This document shows, piece by piece, positions 1-6,713 of a DNA stretch of 11,644 nt. This DNA is from UBA11606 sp039188975 (GTDB lineage Bacteria; Actinomycetota; Acidimicrobiia; Acidimicrobiales; Aldehydirespiratoraceae), in NCBI GenBank assembly GCA_039188975.1, contig JBCCYT010000138.1:1-11644 (forward strand). Direction: 5' to 3'. Position 1 is the stretch's first letter, and every line of letters starts with the position of its first letter. The position numbers and the translations under genes are program-made. The notes below the pieces were generated by a model. That model did not search any database, had not been told where the DNA came from, and was given only the letters and a program-made list of their open reading frames with translations.

Positions 1-819
1 ATCACGCATGGGTGTTCCGGTGAGGCTGCGGAAGCGGAGGGCGTTCATCGCCGCCTTCGGCAGGCGGGTGAGACCGGCCTTCTCGAGTTGGTCGACCATG
101 TCGGTGCGGATCACCCGCTGGGGGGCGCCGTCGATTGCGGTCGAGACGACCGTGCCGGTGACCGGCGTGGCGAGGTAGGCCTGCTTGATCTCGTCGGGCA
201 CCTTCGAGTCGGCCGTGAGCAAAAACCGGGTGCCCATCGCGATCCCGTCGGCGCCCCACGCGAGCGCGGCGGCGAGCCCGCGGCCGTCATGAAATCCGCC
301 GGCCGCGATCACCGGGATGTCGACGGCGTCGATGACCTGCGGCAAGAGCAGCGACGTGGGGACCGACCCGGTGTGGCCGCCTCCTTCACCGCCCTGGCAC
401 AGCACGGCGTCGACGCCCCATTCGGCGACCTTCTCGGCGTGACGCCGGGCGCCGACCGTCGGCATGACGACCAGACCGGCTTCTTTGAGTTTGGCAACCA
501 TGTCGGGCCGGGGGGCCTGGGCAAACGATGCGACCTTCACCTCGGCGGCGATCAAATGATCAACTCGCCGTTCGATGTCGACTGCGTCGGTGCGAAGGTT
601 CACACCAAAGGGCTGGTCGGTACGGTCGTGAACCTCGTCGATGGCAGCAACCATCTCGTCGAACGTCATGGTCGCGGAGGCCAGAATGCCGAGTCCACCG
701 GCGTTGGCCGTTCCACTGACGAGCGAAGCGCCGGCGACCCAACCCATCCCGGTTTGCACGATCGGGAATCGAACACCGAAGAGTTCGGTTGCACGGGTTT
801 GCAGGCGAGGATCGACCAT
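1..819 (-). CDS. Nitronate monooxygenase-family FMN oxidoreductase, partial (C-terminus beyond left edge)
   Basis: A 273-residue open frame runs from ATG at 819 to the window edge, so the stop and the last residues are missing (family about 320-360 aa). It is a TIM-barrel FMN enzyme of the nitronate monooxygenase (2-nitropropane dioxygenase) superfamily, which oxidises alkyl nitronates; the same fold also serves FabK enoyl reductases and the steroid-ring reductase IpdC. Visible motifs: N-terminal ELFGVRFPIVQTGMGWV (12-28), the QGGEGGGHTG loop (142-151) with the family histidine H149, and the FMN-phosphate segment AAGGFHDGRG (172-181) followed by DGIAMGTRF (191-199). The ATG is preceded, six bases upstream, by TAGGGT, which fits a leaderless transcript. 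The gene is divergent from selD. Family assignment is strong. The true substrate is open, and IpdC-like or other reductase roles are equally possible. Confidence 0.88.
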   Translation of the reverse strand, partial: MVDPRLQTRATELFGVRFPIVQTGMGWVAGASLVSGTANAGGLGILASATMTFDEMVAAIDEVHDRTDQPFGVNLRTDAVDIERRVDHLIAAEVKVASFAQAPRPDMVAKLKEAGLVVMPTVGARRHAEKVAEWGVDAVLCQGGEGGGHTGSVPTSLLLPQVIDAVDIPVIAAGGFHDGRGLAAALAWGADGIAMGTRFLLTADSKVPDEIKQAYLATPVTGTVVSTAIDGAPQRVIRTDMVDQLEKAGLTRLPKAAMNALRFRSLTGTPMRD

Positions 820-823
820 AGGG

Positions 824-844
824 GAACCCTACGACGTAGGGTTC
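824..844. promoter_or_regulatory. Palindromic divergent promoter/operator between the flavoprotein gene and selD
   Basis: Nine-base perfect arms GAACCCTAC (824-832) and GTAGGGTTC (836-844) flank GAC. Each arm contains TAGGGT on its own strand, matching the actinobacterial TANNNT -10 pattern. On the minus strand this box ends six bases before the ATG at 819. On the plus strand (837-842) it would start a roughly 28-base selD leader. A TTGGTG -35-like hexamer for the minus promoter lies at 848-853 (16-base spacer). No good -35 is seen for the plus direction. The site could equally be an operator for a dimeric repressor. Confidence 0.5.
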
Positions 845-876
845 GCTCACCAAGATTCCGGGAAGGGGGAACCACG

Positions 877-1914
877 ATGACTCGACGTTTGACCGAGTTC
901 AGCCACGGCGCTGGTTGAGGCTGCAAGCTCGCCCCTGGCGAATTGGCGCAGGTCGTGCGCCGTCTCACCCCTCCTGATTCTGCGAACCTCCTCGTGGGGG
1001 CGGCCAGCGGCGACGACGCCGCCGTGTACCGCCTCTCCGACGAACGCGCCCTCGTGGTCACTGCTGACTTCATCACCCCGGTCGTTGACGATGCCCGCAA
1101 CTGGGGACGGGTCGCGGCTGCGAATGCGGTCTCCGATGTCTATGCGATGGGCGGAACCCCGCTGCTTGCGCTCAACCTCGTGGGTTGGAACACCGAGGAA
1201 CTCTCGAACGATCTGCTGGCGGACGTGCTGCTCGGCGGGCAAGACATCGCGCACGAGTGTGGCTTCGTCGTCGCGGGCGGCCACACCGTCGACGATCCGG
1301 AACCCAAGTACGGCATGGCGGTCGTCGGCGAAGTGCATCCGGACAAGATGCTCACGAACACCGGGCTTCGTCCCGGCCAGGCCCTCATCCTCACCAAGCC
1401 GTTGGGCATCGGCATCATCACCACAGCCCAGAAACGCGATGTGGTCGATGCGGCAACGATGCAAGCCGCGATCGCATCGATGACCATGACCAACGCGGCT
1501 GGAGCAGCCGCCGCGGTTGCTGCCGGCGCGACGGGGGCAACCGACGTGACCGGGTTCGGTCTCTTGGGTCATGCCGGCCGGATGGCGCAGGAGTCCAGCG
1601 TCGGCCTCGAGATCGATGTCGAGGCGGTTCCGGTCATCGTCGGGGCAACCGAACTCGCCGCCGACGGGGTCGTCCCGGGTGGCACGGGCCGCAACCTGGC
1701 GTGGGTCGACGAATGGCTCGACATCGACGACGGGGTCGATCAGCTCGACGTCACGATCTTGGCTGATGCTCAGACGAGCGGCGGCCTGGTCTTCGGTGTC
1801 GCCCCCGACTCAGCTGCGGCGGTCGTTGCTGGTCTCGTTGCCGATGGCCACACCGCCTCGGTGATCGGCCGAGTGGTCGAGGGCAGCGGCCGCATCCGCA
1901 TCCATCGATCCTGA
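877..1914 (+). CDS. selD: Selenide, water dikinase (selenophosphate synthetase) containing selenocysteine at in-frame UGA
   Basis: SelD makes selenophosphate from selenide and ATP, the Se donor for Sec-tRNA synthesis. Reading from ATG 877 through TGA 916-918 as Sec gives 345 aa, matching the family length (E. coli about 347). The N-terminus reads LTEFSHGAG-U-GCKLAPGEL, aligning with the E. coli catalytic motif SHGAGCGCK: U14 replaces the active-site Cys17 and K17 matches Lys20. Downstream are the AIRS/PurM-type ATP-binding features GDDAAVY, TADFITPVVDD, ANAVSDVYAMGG, GGHTVDDPEPKYGMAV, TDVTGFGLLGHA and the C-terminal ADAQTSGGLVFGV. Start choice: GGAAGGGGGA at 861-870 is a good ribosome binding site for ATG 877. 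A start inside 943 onward, which a standard gene finder would choose, removes the catalytic loop. A SECIS-like hairpin follows the UGA. The gene implies that selA, selB and a tRNA-Sec exist elsewhere in the genome. Confidence 0.95.
916..918 (+). other. selD: In-frame UGA selenocysteine codon of selD
   Basis: TGA interrupts an otherwise continuous SelD frame at the catalytic position of the GxGxGCK loop. Both flanks (SHGAG before, GCK after) are conserved SelD residues, and Sec at this residue is well known in SelD of other organisms. A plain nonsense mutation would not be expected exactly there with a SECIS-like hairpin downstream. Confidence 0.93.
944..962 (+). promoter_or_regulatory. Bacterial SECIS-like hairpin for selD
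   Basis: GGCGCA (945-950) pairs perfectly with TGCGCC (956-961), closed by a possible T944-G962 wobble, around the five-base loop GGTCG (951-955). The loop begins with G and lies 32 bases after the UGA, inside the 16-37 base window of the published bacterial SECIS model. The core GCAGGUCGUGC closely resembles GCAGGUCUGC of the E. coli fdhF SECIS (from memory). A second small stem, TCGCC/GGCGA (929-933/937-941), lies between it and the UGA. Confidence 0.75.
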
Positions 1915-1953
1915 TCGAGCGAAACCGGCGCCGACGCGTGGGATACTGGTGCG

Positions 1954-2280
1954 ATGAGCGACGAGTGGGCGCCCGACGAGATCCGAGCGCAGCTTCGAAA
2001 CGACGAGCTCGAACGGCTTCGATCCGACGATCCCAACGCGGCGCTGTTGCGGGAGATCTCCATGTTGCGAACCGACCTCGACCGCCTTGGTGGCGACGAT
2101 TTCGCCACCCGCTACGAGCTCGAGTCCCGCATCGACGCCCTACGCACGCAGCTTCATGACGCAACCGCCGGTGAGCTCGCCGACGCCGCCGACGCGTGGA
2201 ACGAACGCGCCGGCCGCAAGGATGACCACGCTGTCGTGACCGAGCTCACGCAGACGCAAGCCCATGGTGGTGGCCACTGA
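1954..2280 (+). CDS. Small acidic helical protein, paralogue of the next gene
   Basis: I do not recognise a function. The 108-residue product is rich in Asp, Glu, Arg, Leu and Ala with no signal peptide or membrane segment. Predicted helices with heptad-like leucines cover roughly residues 10-90, so a soluble coiled-coil or helical bundle is likely; the tail ends in GGGH. Residues 48-93, from DDFATRY to RKDDHA, align without gaps to residues 26-71 of the next gene's product (DDFARRF to RKNEHA), 23 of 46 identical by hand count. The ATG at 1954 follows GATACT by six bases, a weak -10 that would give a leaderless transcript; no Shine-Dalgarno is seen. It lies 39 bases after selD. Coding is supported by codon bias and by the paralogue. 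Confidence 0.75.
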   Translation: MSDEWAPDEIRAQLRNDELERLRSDDPNAALLREISMLRTDLDRLGGDDFATRYELESRIDALRTQLHDATAGELADAADAWNERAGRKDDHAVVTELTQTQAHGGGH

Positions 2281-2326
2281 GCGTGGTTTCGGCGGGCTTT
2301 CGGTCAGCTGTGGCTCACTGGGCGCC

Positions 2327-2602
2327 ATGACAAATCTGACGGCCGACGACCTCTGGGACCTCATCATCGAGAACGACCAGGAGCTTGCTGCGCTCGCCAC
2401 CGATGACTTCGCCCGACGTTTCCAGCTCGGCAAGCGAGGCGACGAACTGCGTACTGAGCTGCGACACCTGCAAGCAGACGCGTTGGCCGAGGCCTCGGCC
2501 GAATGGGCCGAGGACGCGGCACGAAAGAACGAGCACGCCGAGCTCACCCCCGAGGAGAAGGCCTCCCAGATGAACACCTTCATGGATGGCGGCGTGAACT
2601 GA
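2327..2602 (+). CDS. Small acidic helical protein, tandem paralogue of the preceding gene
   Basis: A 91-residue product of unknown function, with no signal peptide or membrane segment. Start: ATG 2327 gives MTNLTADDLWDLI and an N-terminus similar in character to the upstream paralogue. The frame stays open to an ATG at 2264, but that would overlap the previous gene and add a glycine-rich segment with no counterpart, so it is not used. The shared core (residues 26-71) contains DDFARRF, RGDELRTEL, the AEASAEW stretch and the closing RKNEHA. The tail then differs, with LTPEEKASQMNTFMDGG. The gene begins 46 bases after its paralogue stops and 33 bases separate it from the SDR gene. Gene duplication is the simplest origin. 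Confidence 0.75.
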   Translation: MTNLTADDLWDLIIENDQELAALATDDFARRFQLGKRGDELRTELRHLQADALAEASAEWAEDAARKNEHAELTPEEKASQMNTFMDGGVN

Positions 2603-2635
2603 CCCGATGCGTCGGGCGCAGTACCGTCGGCCGGC

Positions 2636-3406
2636 ATGGACCGACACAAGCTCGACGCGTTGCATGATCTGACCGACCGGGCTGCGATCATCACCGGCGG
2701 GACACGCGGCATCGGCAAAGCAATCGCGGAAGGCTTCGGAGCAGCCGGGGCCCGCGTTGCGGTTGCGAGTCGCAAGCCCGACGCCTGCGAGGCAATGGTC
2801 GCCCATCTCGCCGAGATGGGCGTCGACGCAATCGGCGTCCCCACTCACATGGGCGATCTCGACTCGATCGCCAACCTCGTCGACGAGACGGTCGCCGCGT
2901 TCGGGCGGATCGACATCGTCGTCAACGGCGCCGCAAACGCCCTCGCGCTGCCCCTCGGAAACCTCACCGAAGAAGGCTGGGCAAAGTCGCTCGACACCAA
3001 CCTCCGCGGCCCCGCCTTCTTGGTCGAGCGAGCGCTCCCCCACCTTGAAGCCTCGGGGAACGCGGCGGTGCTCAACATCATCTCGGCCGCCGCGTTCCTG
3101 TTCAATCCCAACGGCGCGATGTATTCAGCGGGCAAGGCGGGTCTGATGGGTCTCACCCGTTCGATGGCAGCCGCGTTTGCCGGCAAGGGCATCCGTGTCA
3201 ATGCACTGGCGCCCGGCACGGTGATGACCGACATGGTGATGAACAATCCGCCGGACGCGGTCGAATCAATGCAGAACGCCGCGTTCATGCGCCGAGGCGC
3301 CGACCCCGACGAGATGGTCGGCCCGGCGTTGTTGCTGTGCTCCGACGCCGGCAGCTTCATCACCGGCCAGGCCCTGATCGCCGACGGTGGGCTGACCCCG
3401 CACTGA
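2636..3406 (+). CDS. Short-chain dehydrogenase/reductase (SDR), classical type
   Basis: A 256-aa cytosolic NAD(P)(H)-dependent oxidoreductase, the normal length for classical SDRs. The Rossmann cofactor motif is TGGTRGIG (20-27). SRK after the second strand (R46) favours NADP(H). NGAAN (97-101) takes the NNAG position, and the catalytic tetrad is N122, S150, Y163 and K167 (YSAGK). The usual APGTVMTDM loop (192-200) and C-terminal GQALIADGG (244-252) are present. Start: ATG 2636 is preceded by TACCGT (2622-2627), a TANNNT box eight bases upstream, suggesting little or no leader. Substrate cannot be read from the sequence. Relatives include 3-oxoacyl-ACP reductase-like and sugar or steroid alcohol dehydrogenases. 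The gene ends in a hairpin facing the converging HDOD gene. Confidence 0.9.
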   Translation: MDRHKLDALHDLTDRAAIITGGTRGIGKAIAEGFGAAGARVAVASRKPDACEAMVAHLAEMGVDAIGVPTHMGDLDSIANLVDETVAAFGRIDIVVNGAANALALPLGNLTEEGWAKSLDTNLRGPAFLVERALPHLEASGNAAVLNIISAAAFLFNPNGAMYSAGKAGLMGLTRSMAAAFAGKGIRVNALAPGTVMTDMVMNNPPDAVESMQNAAFMRRGADPDEMVGPALLLCSDAGSFITGQALIADGGLTPH

Positions 3407-3415
3407 CACGGGGTC
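3394..3415 (+). terminator. GC-rich hairpin overlapping the SDR stop codon
   Basis: GACCCCG (3394-3400) and CGGGGTC (3409-3415) form a perfect seven-base stem with an eight-base loop that contains the TGA stop (3404-3406). There is no T-run, so this would be a tail-less actinobacterial type terminator. It sits between convergent genes and could stop readthrough into the HDOD gene. Confidence 0.4.
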
Positions 3416-3455
3416 GCACGAGTTGCGCCCGGTGATGGCCGGGGCGGCTCAGACC

Positions 3456-4349
3456 TCAGCCAAAGCCGAGCGAGGTGATCGTCCGGTCGGTTTCTTCGAC
3501 GGTGCCGGTGATCACCCGCTGGAGCTGTTTGGACGAGATCGTCAACCAGCTCGGCATCAGGGGCATCAGTTGGTCTTCGATCGTGTTGAGGTCGGCCTCT
3601 TCCCATCCGGGTTCCCCCGGCAGAACCGATGGGAAGAGGAGGAGGTCGGCGATCCGCAGGAGCACCAGCATGGCGTCGTTGCCGAACGTCGAAGACGGGT
3701 CGAGCAGCGGATCGTGGTGACGACCGATCACATCTTCGATCACGGCGGGAAGGCCCCACCGGCGGCAGGCCATCACGCCGATCTCGGCGTGGCTGAGGCC
3801 ACAGATCGCCCGTTCCTGATCGACCAGTTCATTCGGGGCGTCCCAGGTTCCCTCGTGAATGATGCGCAACGAATCGGGGGCCTCGGCCACCATGACGAAA
3901 CGTCCGATGTCATGGAGCAGTCCGATGACGTAGGCGACCTCTGGTGACACCAGCGCTTCGGGCGCGAACGCAGCGAGTCGACGGGAGGCGCTCGCCGTCT
4001 GGAGCGCATGGCGCCAAAGACTGACTTCCCACTCGTCTCGTGGGATGAACACACGGGTCACCGCAACCGCCATCACCAACGACCGCACGCCATCGCTCCC
4101 GAGTCGCGCCAGTGCGGCGCGAACGGTCTCGATCGGGTGCCGTGGTGCGCTGGCGGCGGCGTTTGCGGCGCTCAGGGTGCGGGCCGTGAACGTAGCGTCA
4201 GCTTCGACCAGCTCGAGCAGTTGTTCGAAGTAGCCGTCCGCGTCGGGGTCGAGCGAGAAGAGCTGGCCGATGACCGTCGGAAGCACCGGCAGTTCGTCGA
4301 TGCGACGCTCGAGGCGGAGGCGCAGATCGGAGCCGCTCTGAACAATCAT
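3456..4349 (-). CDS. HDOD-domain signalling protein
   Basis: A 297-aa soluble protein. Residues about 10-215 match the HDOD domain, a degenerate relative of HD phosphohydrolases found in bacterial signalling; enzymatic activity has rarely been shown. Typical features: ELPVLPTVIGQL (19-30), the EADATFTARTLSAANAA stretch (49-65), AALARLGSDGVRSLV (78-92), then H114, H146-D147 in GLLHDIGR, H187 in SHAEIG and H211-H212-D213. So unusually many HD metal-ligand residues survive. No output domain is attached. Start: ATG 4349 puts the HDOD fold right at the N-terminus. The frame remains open upstream, but that part is arginine-rich and overlaps the sulfatase gene. A GTG further upstream (near V18 before this Met) is an alternative. 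Divergent from the sulfatase gene across 124 bases. Confidence 0.85.
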   Translation of the reverse strand: MIVQSGSDLRLRLERRIDELPVLPTVIGQLFSLDPDADGYFEQLLELVEADATFTARTLSAANAAASAPRHPIETVRAALARLGSDGVRSLVMAVAVTRVFIPRDEWEVSLWRHALQTASASRRLAAFAPEALVSPEVAYVIGLLHDIGRFVMVAEAPDSLRIIHEGTWDAPNELVDQERAICGLSHAEIGVMACRRWGLPAVIEDVIGRHHDPLLDPSSTFGNDAMLVLLRIADLLLFPSVLPGEPGWEEADLNTIEDQLMPLMPSWLTISSKQLQRVITGTVEETDRTITSLGFG

Positions 4350-4473
4350 GAGGCCAAACCCGTACTCCGCGCGGTGGTCTTCTGGGTATCGAACAGTTTC
4401 GACCACTTCTCGCCCGCCTTTAGCTCTTCTTCGAACGCACCTCCGACCGGATGGTCTGCGCGAAGCTGCAGCC
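4350..4473. other. Divergent intergenic region between HDOD and sulfatase genes
   Basis: This 124-base stretch must hold promoters for both directions unless the HDOD start lies further upstream. I see no convincing -10/-35 pair. It contains a short inverted repeat, TCGAA-CAGT-TTCGA (4389-4402), a possible operator half-site pair of unknown specificity. Confidence 0.35.
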
Positions 4474-5982
4474 GTGCCCGATCGTCGCCCCAACCTCGTG
4501 TTCGTTCTCACCGACGACCACGCGGCGCATGCCATCAGCGCCTACGGCTCTGTCGTCAACGCGACCCCTCGCATCGACGAGATCGGTGAGCTCGGCGTTC
4601 GCCTCGACAACTGTTTCGTGACCAACTCGCTGTGCACGCCGTCGCGTGCCGCGATCCTCACCGGCACCTACAGCCACGTGAACGGCGTGTACTCGCTGTT
4701 CACCCCGTTCGAGGCGAGTCAACCGACCTTCATCTCCCTGCTGCGTGATGCGGGATATCGCACCGCGATGTTCGGAAAGTGGCACATGGGCCACGGCGCC
4801 GGTCACGACCCGCAAGGATTCGATCAGTGGGACGTGTTGCCCGGCCAGGGTGACTATTGGAATCCGCTCTTCATCAACGCCGACGGTCGGCGTCGGATCG
4901 AGGGCTACGCCACCGACATCATCACCGATCTAGCCATCGACTGGGCCGACGGGCTTCGGGCCGAGGAGCCCGACGACGATCGACCCTGGGCGATGCTCGT
5001 GTGGCACAAGGCGCCTCATCGATCGTGGGAGCCAAAGCCCGAGCATCAGGCGCTGTACGACGAACCGATTCCCGTGCCGTCCACCTTCTGGGACGACTAC
5101 TCGACCCGGACTGCATCGATCCGCCGGGTCGCGATGCGAGTCGCCGATGACCTCAACACCGACGATCTGAAGGAAACGCCGCCCGCCGACCTCTCCTACG
5201 AACAGCAGGCCCTGTGGAAGTACCAGCGCTACCTCCGGGACTATTTGGCGTGTGTGCACTCGGTCGATGAAAACGTCGGCCGGTTGATCGACTGGCTCCG
5301 CAAGCGTGGCGACTTCGATGACACGATGCTCATCTACTCGTCGGATCAGGGCTTCTTTCTCGGTGACCATGGCTGGTTCGACAAGCGACTCATGTTCGAA
5401 GAGTCACTGCGCATGCCACTGCTGGTGTCGTATCCGGCCGCGATCGAGGCGGGCCAGGTGTTCGACGGCATCGTCTCGAACGTCGACATGGCCCAGACCA
5501 TCCTCGATGCTGCCCGCGTCGAGCCCGACGATCGCATGCAAGGGCGCTCGTTCTTTCCCGAGCTGACCGGCGGGTCGCACGAGAGCACGGTCGAGGGCGT
5601 GTACTACCGCTACTGGGAGAACGACGACCTCATCCACAAAGCCCCCGCCCACTACGGCTACCGCACCGAGCGCTACAAGCTGATCTACTACTACAACGAC
5701 GGCTTTGGTCTGCCGTTCACCGGGCCGTTCACGTTCCCTCCCGAATGGGAGCTCTACGACCTGCACGCCGACCCGAACGAACTCCGCAACGTCGCCGACG
5801 ACCCCGAGTACACCGCCGTGCGAGCCGCGCTCACGGCATCGATGTGGCGAGAGCAAGCGCGGCTGGGCGACGCACCGCACCCGTCGCAGCCGGTCCCGGA
5901 GGGTTGCGCATCGGTCACGGTCGCCGCTCCGTCCAACCCACCCACGTACGCCTGGCTCGACCCGGGAGGCATGAACGGATGA
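4474..5982 (+). CDS. Type I (formylglycine-dependent) sulfatase
   Basis: A 502-aa sulfate-ester hydrolase of the alkaline-phosphatase superfamily. PNLVFVLTDDHAAHAISAYG begins at residue 6, with metal ligands D14 and D15. CTPSR holds C54, the Cys converted to formylglycine, and R58; AILTG follows. GKWHMGHG supplies K102 and H104, and KAPHRSWEP supplies H182. SSDQGFFLGDHGWFDKR carries D291 and Q292 (metal) and K304. A DUF4976-like tail runs from about 395 to 465 (ERYKLIYYY to ELYDLHADPNELRNV). Start: GTG 4474 places the motif at the usual distance. An upstream ATG at 4348 would add 42 unlike residues. No signal peptide is seen, so the enzyme looks cytosolic or non-classically exported. The pattern resembles N-acetylglucosamine-6-sulfatase or mucin-desulfating sulfatase relatives, but the substrate is not determined. 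It overlaps the channel gene by four bases. Confidence 0.92.
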   Translation: MPDRRPNLVFVLTDDHAAHAISAYGSVVNATPRIDEIGELGVRLDNCFVTNSLCTPSRAAILTGTYSHVNGVYSLFTPFEASQPTFISLLRDAGYRTAMFGKWHMGHGAGHDPQGFDQWDVLPGQGDYWNPLFINADGRRRIEGYATDIITDLAIDWADGLRAEEPDDDRPWAMLVWHKAPHRSWEPKPEHQALYDEPIPVPSTFWDDYSTRTASIRRVAMRVADDLNTDDLKETPPADLSYEQQALWKYQRYLRDYLACVHSVDENVGRLIDWLRKRGDFDDTMLIYSSDQGFFLGDHGWFDKRLMFEESLRMPLLVSYPAAIEAGQVFDGIVSNVDMAQTILDAARVEPDDRMQGRSFFPELTGGSHESTVEGVYYRYWENDDLIHKAPAHYGYRTERYKLIYYYNDGFGLPFTGPFTFPPEWELYDLHADPNELRNVADDPEYTAVRAALTASMWREQARLGDAPHPSQPVPEGCASVTVAAPSNPPTYAWLDPGGMNG

Positions 5983-6707
5983 AAGAGCTGTTCCGGCGAG
6001 ACGCCGACGGCGAGACCTATCGACGGGTCGAACGGCTGCTCGAGGGCCCGATGTTGATCTCGAGTCTGCTGTTCATCCCAGTCATCGTCGGGCCGTTCAT
6101 CGCCGATCTACCCCAGCGTTCCCAGGACCAGCTCTTTGCCACGGGCGTGGTGCTGTGGTGCGGCTTTGCGCTCGAATTCCTGTGGCTGCTCTTTCTCGCG
6201 CCGTCGCGGCGGGAGATGATTCGCACGCACAAGCTCGACCTGATGATCGTGCTCATCCCGATCCTGCGGCCGCTCCAGATCCTGCGACTCGCGCCGGCCG
6301 CCTCGGCGGTACGGCGAACCTTCCGCTCGACGCTGCTTGTCGTGGGGCGTCCCGGTATCCCGCAGTACTTCCTCGCGACGTTCGTTGGCATCATCGTCGG
6401 CGCCTGGTTCGGATTGATCTTCGAACGAGGGCAACCAGGCGCGACGATCGACGATTTCGGCACCGCGTTGTGGTGGTCGTTTGTGACCGTGACGACCGTT
6501 GGCTACGGCGATCACTTTCCTGCCACCGGTCCGGGTCAGGTCGTGGCGGTGGTCTTGATGATCGTCGGCATCGGCGGCATTTCACTGCTTACCGCTTCGG
6601 TCGCGGCATTGTTCATCGACGATGAGGTCGAGGAGGAGACCGATGCAATCGCCGCTCGTCTCGACCGTATCGAGGCGCTGCTGCGAGAGCGGTCAGAACC
6701 GCGCTGA
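5979..6707 (+). CDS. Voltage-gated-type potassium channel (6TM, single pore loop)
   Basis: A 242-aa integral membrane protein. Predicted helices: S1 about 22-42, S2 about 51-73, S3 about 86-96, a charged S4-like segment about 97-116 (R97, R103, R112, R113, R116), S5 about 131-149, pore loop about 161-180 with selectivity filter TVGYGD (173-178), and S6 about 187-213. The cytosolic tail 214-242 is acidic then helical (DAIAARLDRIEALLRER) and is a likely tetramerisation coiled coil. No RCK or cyclic-nucleotide domain follows. Start: ATG 5979 overlaps the sulfatase stop as ATGA, with GGGAGG (5964-5969) upstream, so the two are translationally coupled. The longer open frame to 5745 lies within the sulfatase gene and is rejected. 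It converges on the HD-domain gene with six bases between stops. Confidence 0.92.
   Translation: MKELFRRDADGETYRRVERLLEGPMLISSLLFIPVIVGPFIADLPQRSQDQLFATGVVLWCGFALEFLWLLFLAPSRREMIRTHKLDLMIVLIPILRPLQILRLAPAASAVRRTFRSTLLVVGRPGIPQYFLATFVGIIVGAWFGLIFERGQPGATIDDFGTALWWSFVTVTTVGYGDHFPATGPGQVVAVVLMIVGIGGISLLTASVAALFIDDEVEEETDAIAARLDRIEALLRERSEPR
6686..6705. terminator. Short hairpin at the convergent ends of the channel and HD genes
   Basis: GCGGT (6689-6693) pairs with ACCGC (6698-6702) around CAGA, extended by AG/CT (6686-6687 with 6704-6705) across one mismatch. It overlaps the last codons of the channel gene. With only six bases between opposing stops, any terminator must lie inside the coding ends. 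Weak, no T-run. Confidence 0.25.
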
Positions 6708-6713
6708 CCCTGC

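Noticed and set aside
88..918. Long plus-strand open frame ending at the selD TGA
   Set aside because: Most of it is the antisense shadow of the flavoprotein gene with unlikely composition. Only its end, from 877, is real and belongs to selD.
943..1914. SelD starting at codon 943
   Set aside because: It would remove the catalytic U/C-G-C-K loop. The ATG at 877 has a good ribosome binding site and restores the family length.
4389..4402. LexA/SOS box-like TCGAACAGTTTCGA
   Set aside because: The actinobacterial SOS box needs TCGAAC-N4-GTTCGA (16 bases). Here the arms are two bases too close, and neither neighbour is a repair gene.
4348..4473. N-terminal extension of the sulfatase from ATG 4348
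   Set aside because: The 42 extra residues are not a signal peptide and do not look like the family. The GTG at 4474 puts the DDH motif at the usual place.
4350..4500. Small minus-strand frame ending KTTARSTGLAS with its stop overlapping the HDOD start
   Set aside because: No ATG or GTG start is found before an upstream stop, and it overlaps the sulfatase coding start.
4350..4535. N-terminal extension of the HDOD protein
   Set aside because: Arginine-rich sequence without family resemblance, antisense to the sulfatase start.
5745..5978. Upstream extension of the K+ channel frame
   Set aside because: Arg/Pro-rich shadow within the sulfatase C-terminus. The ATGA overlap start at 5979 is natural.
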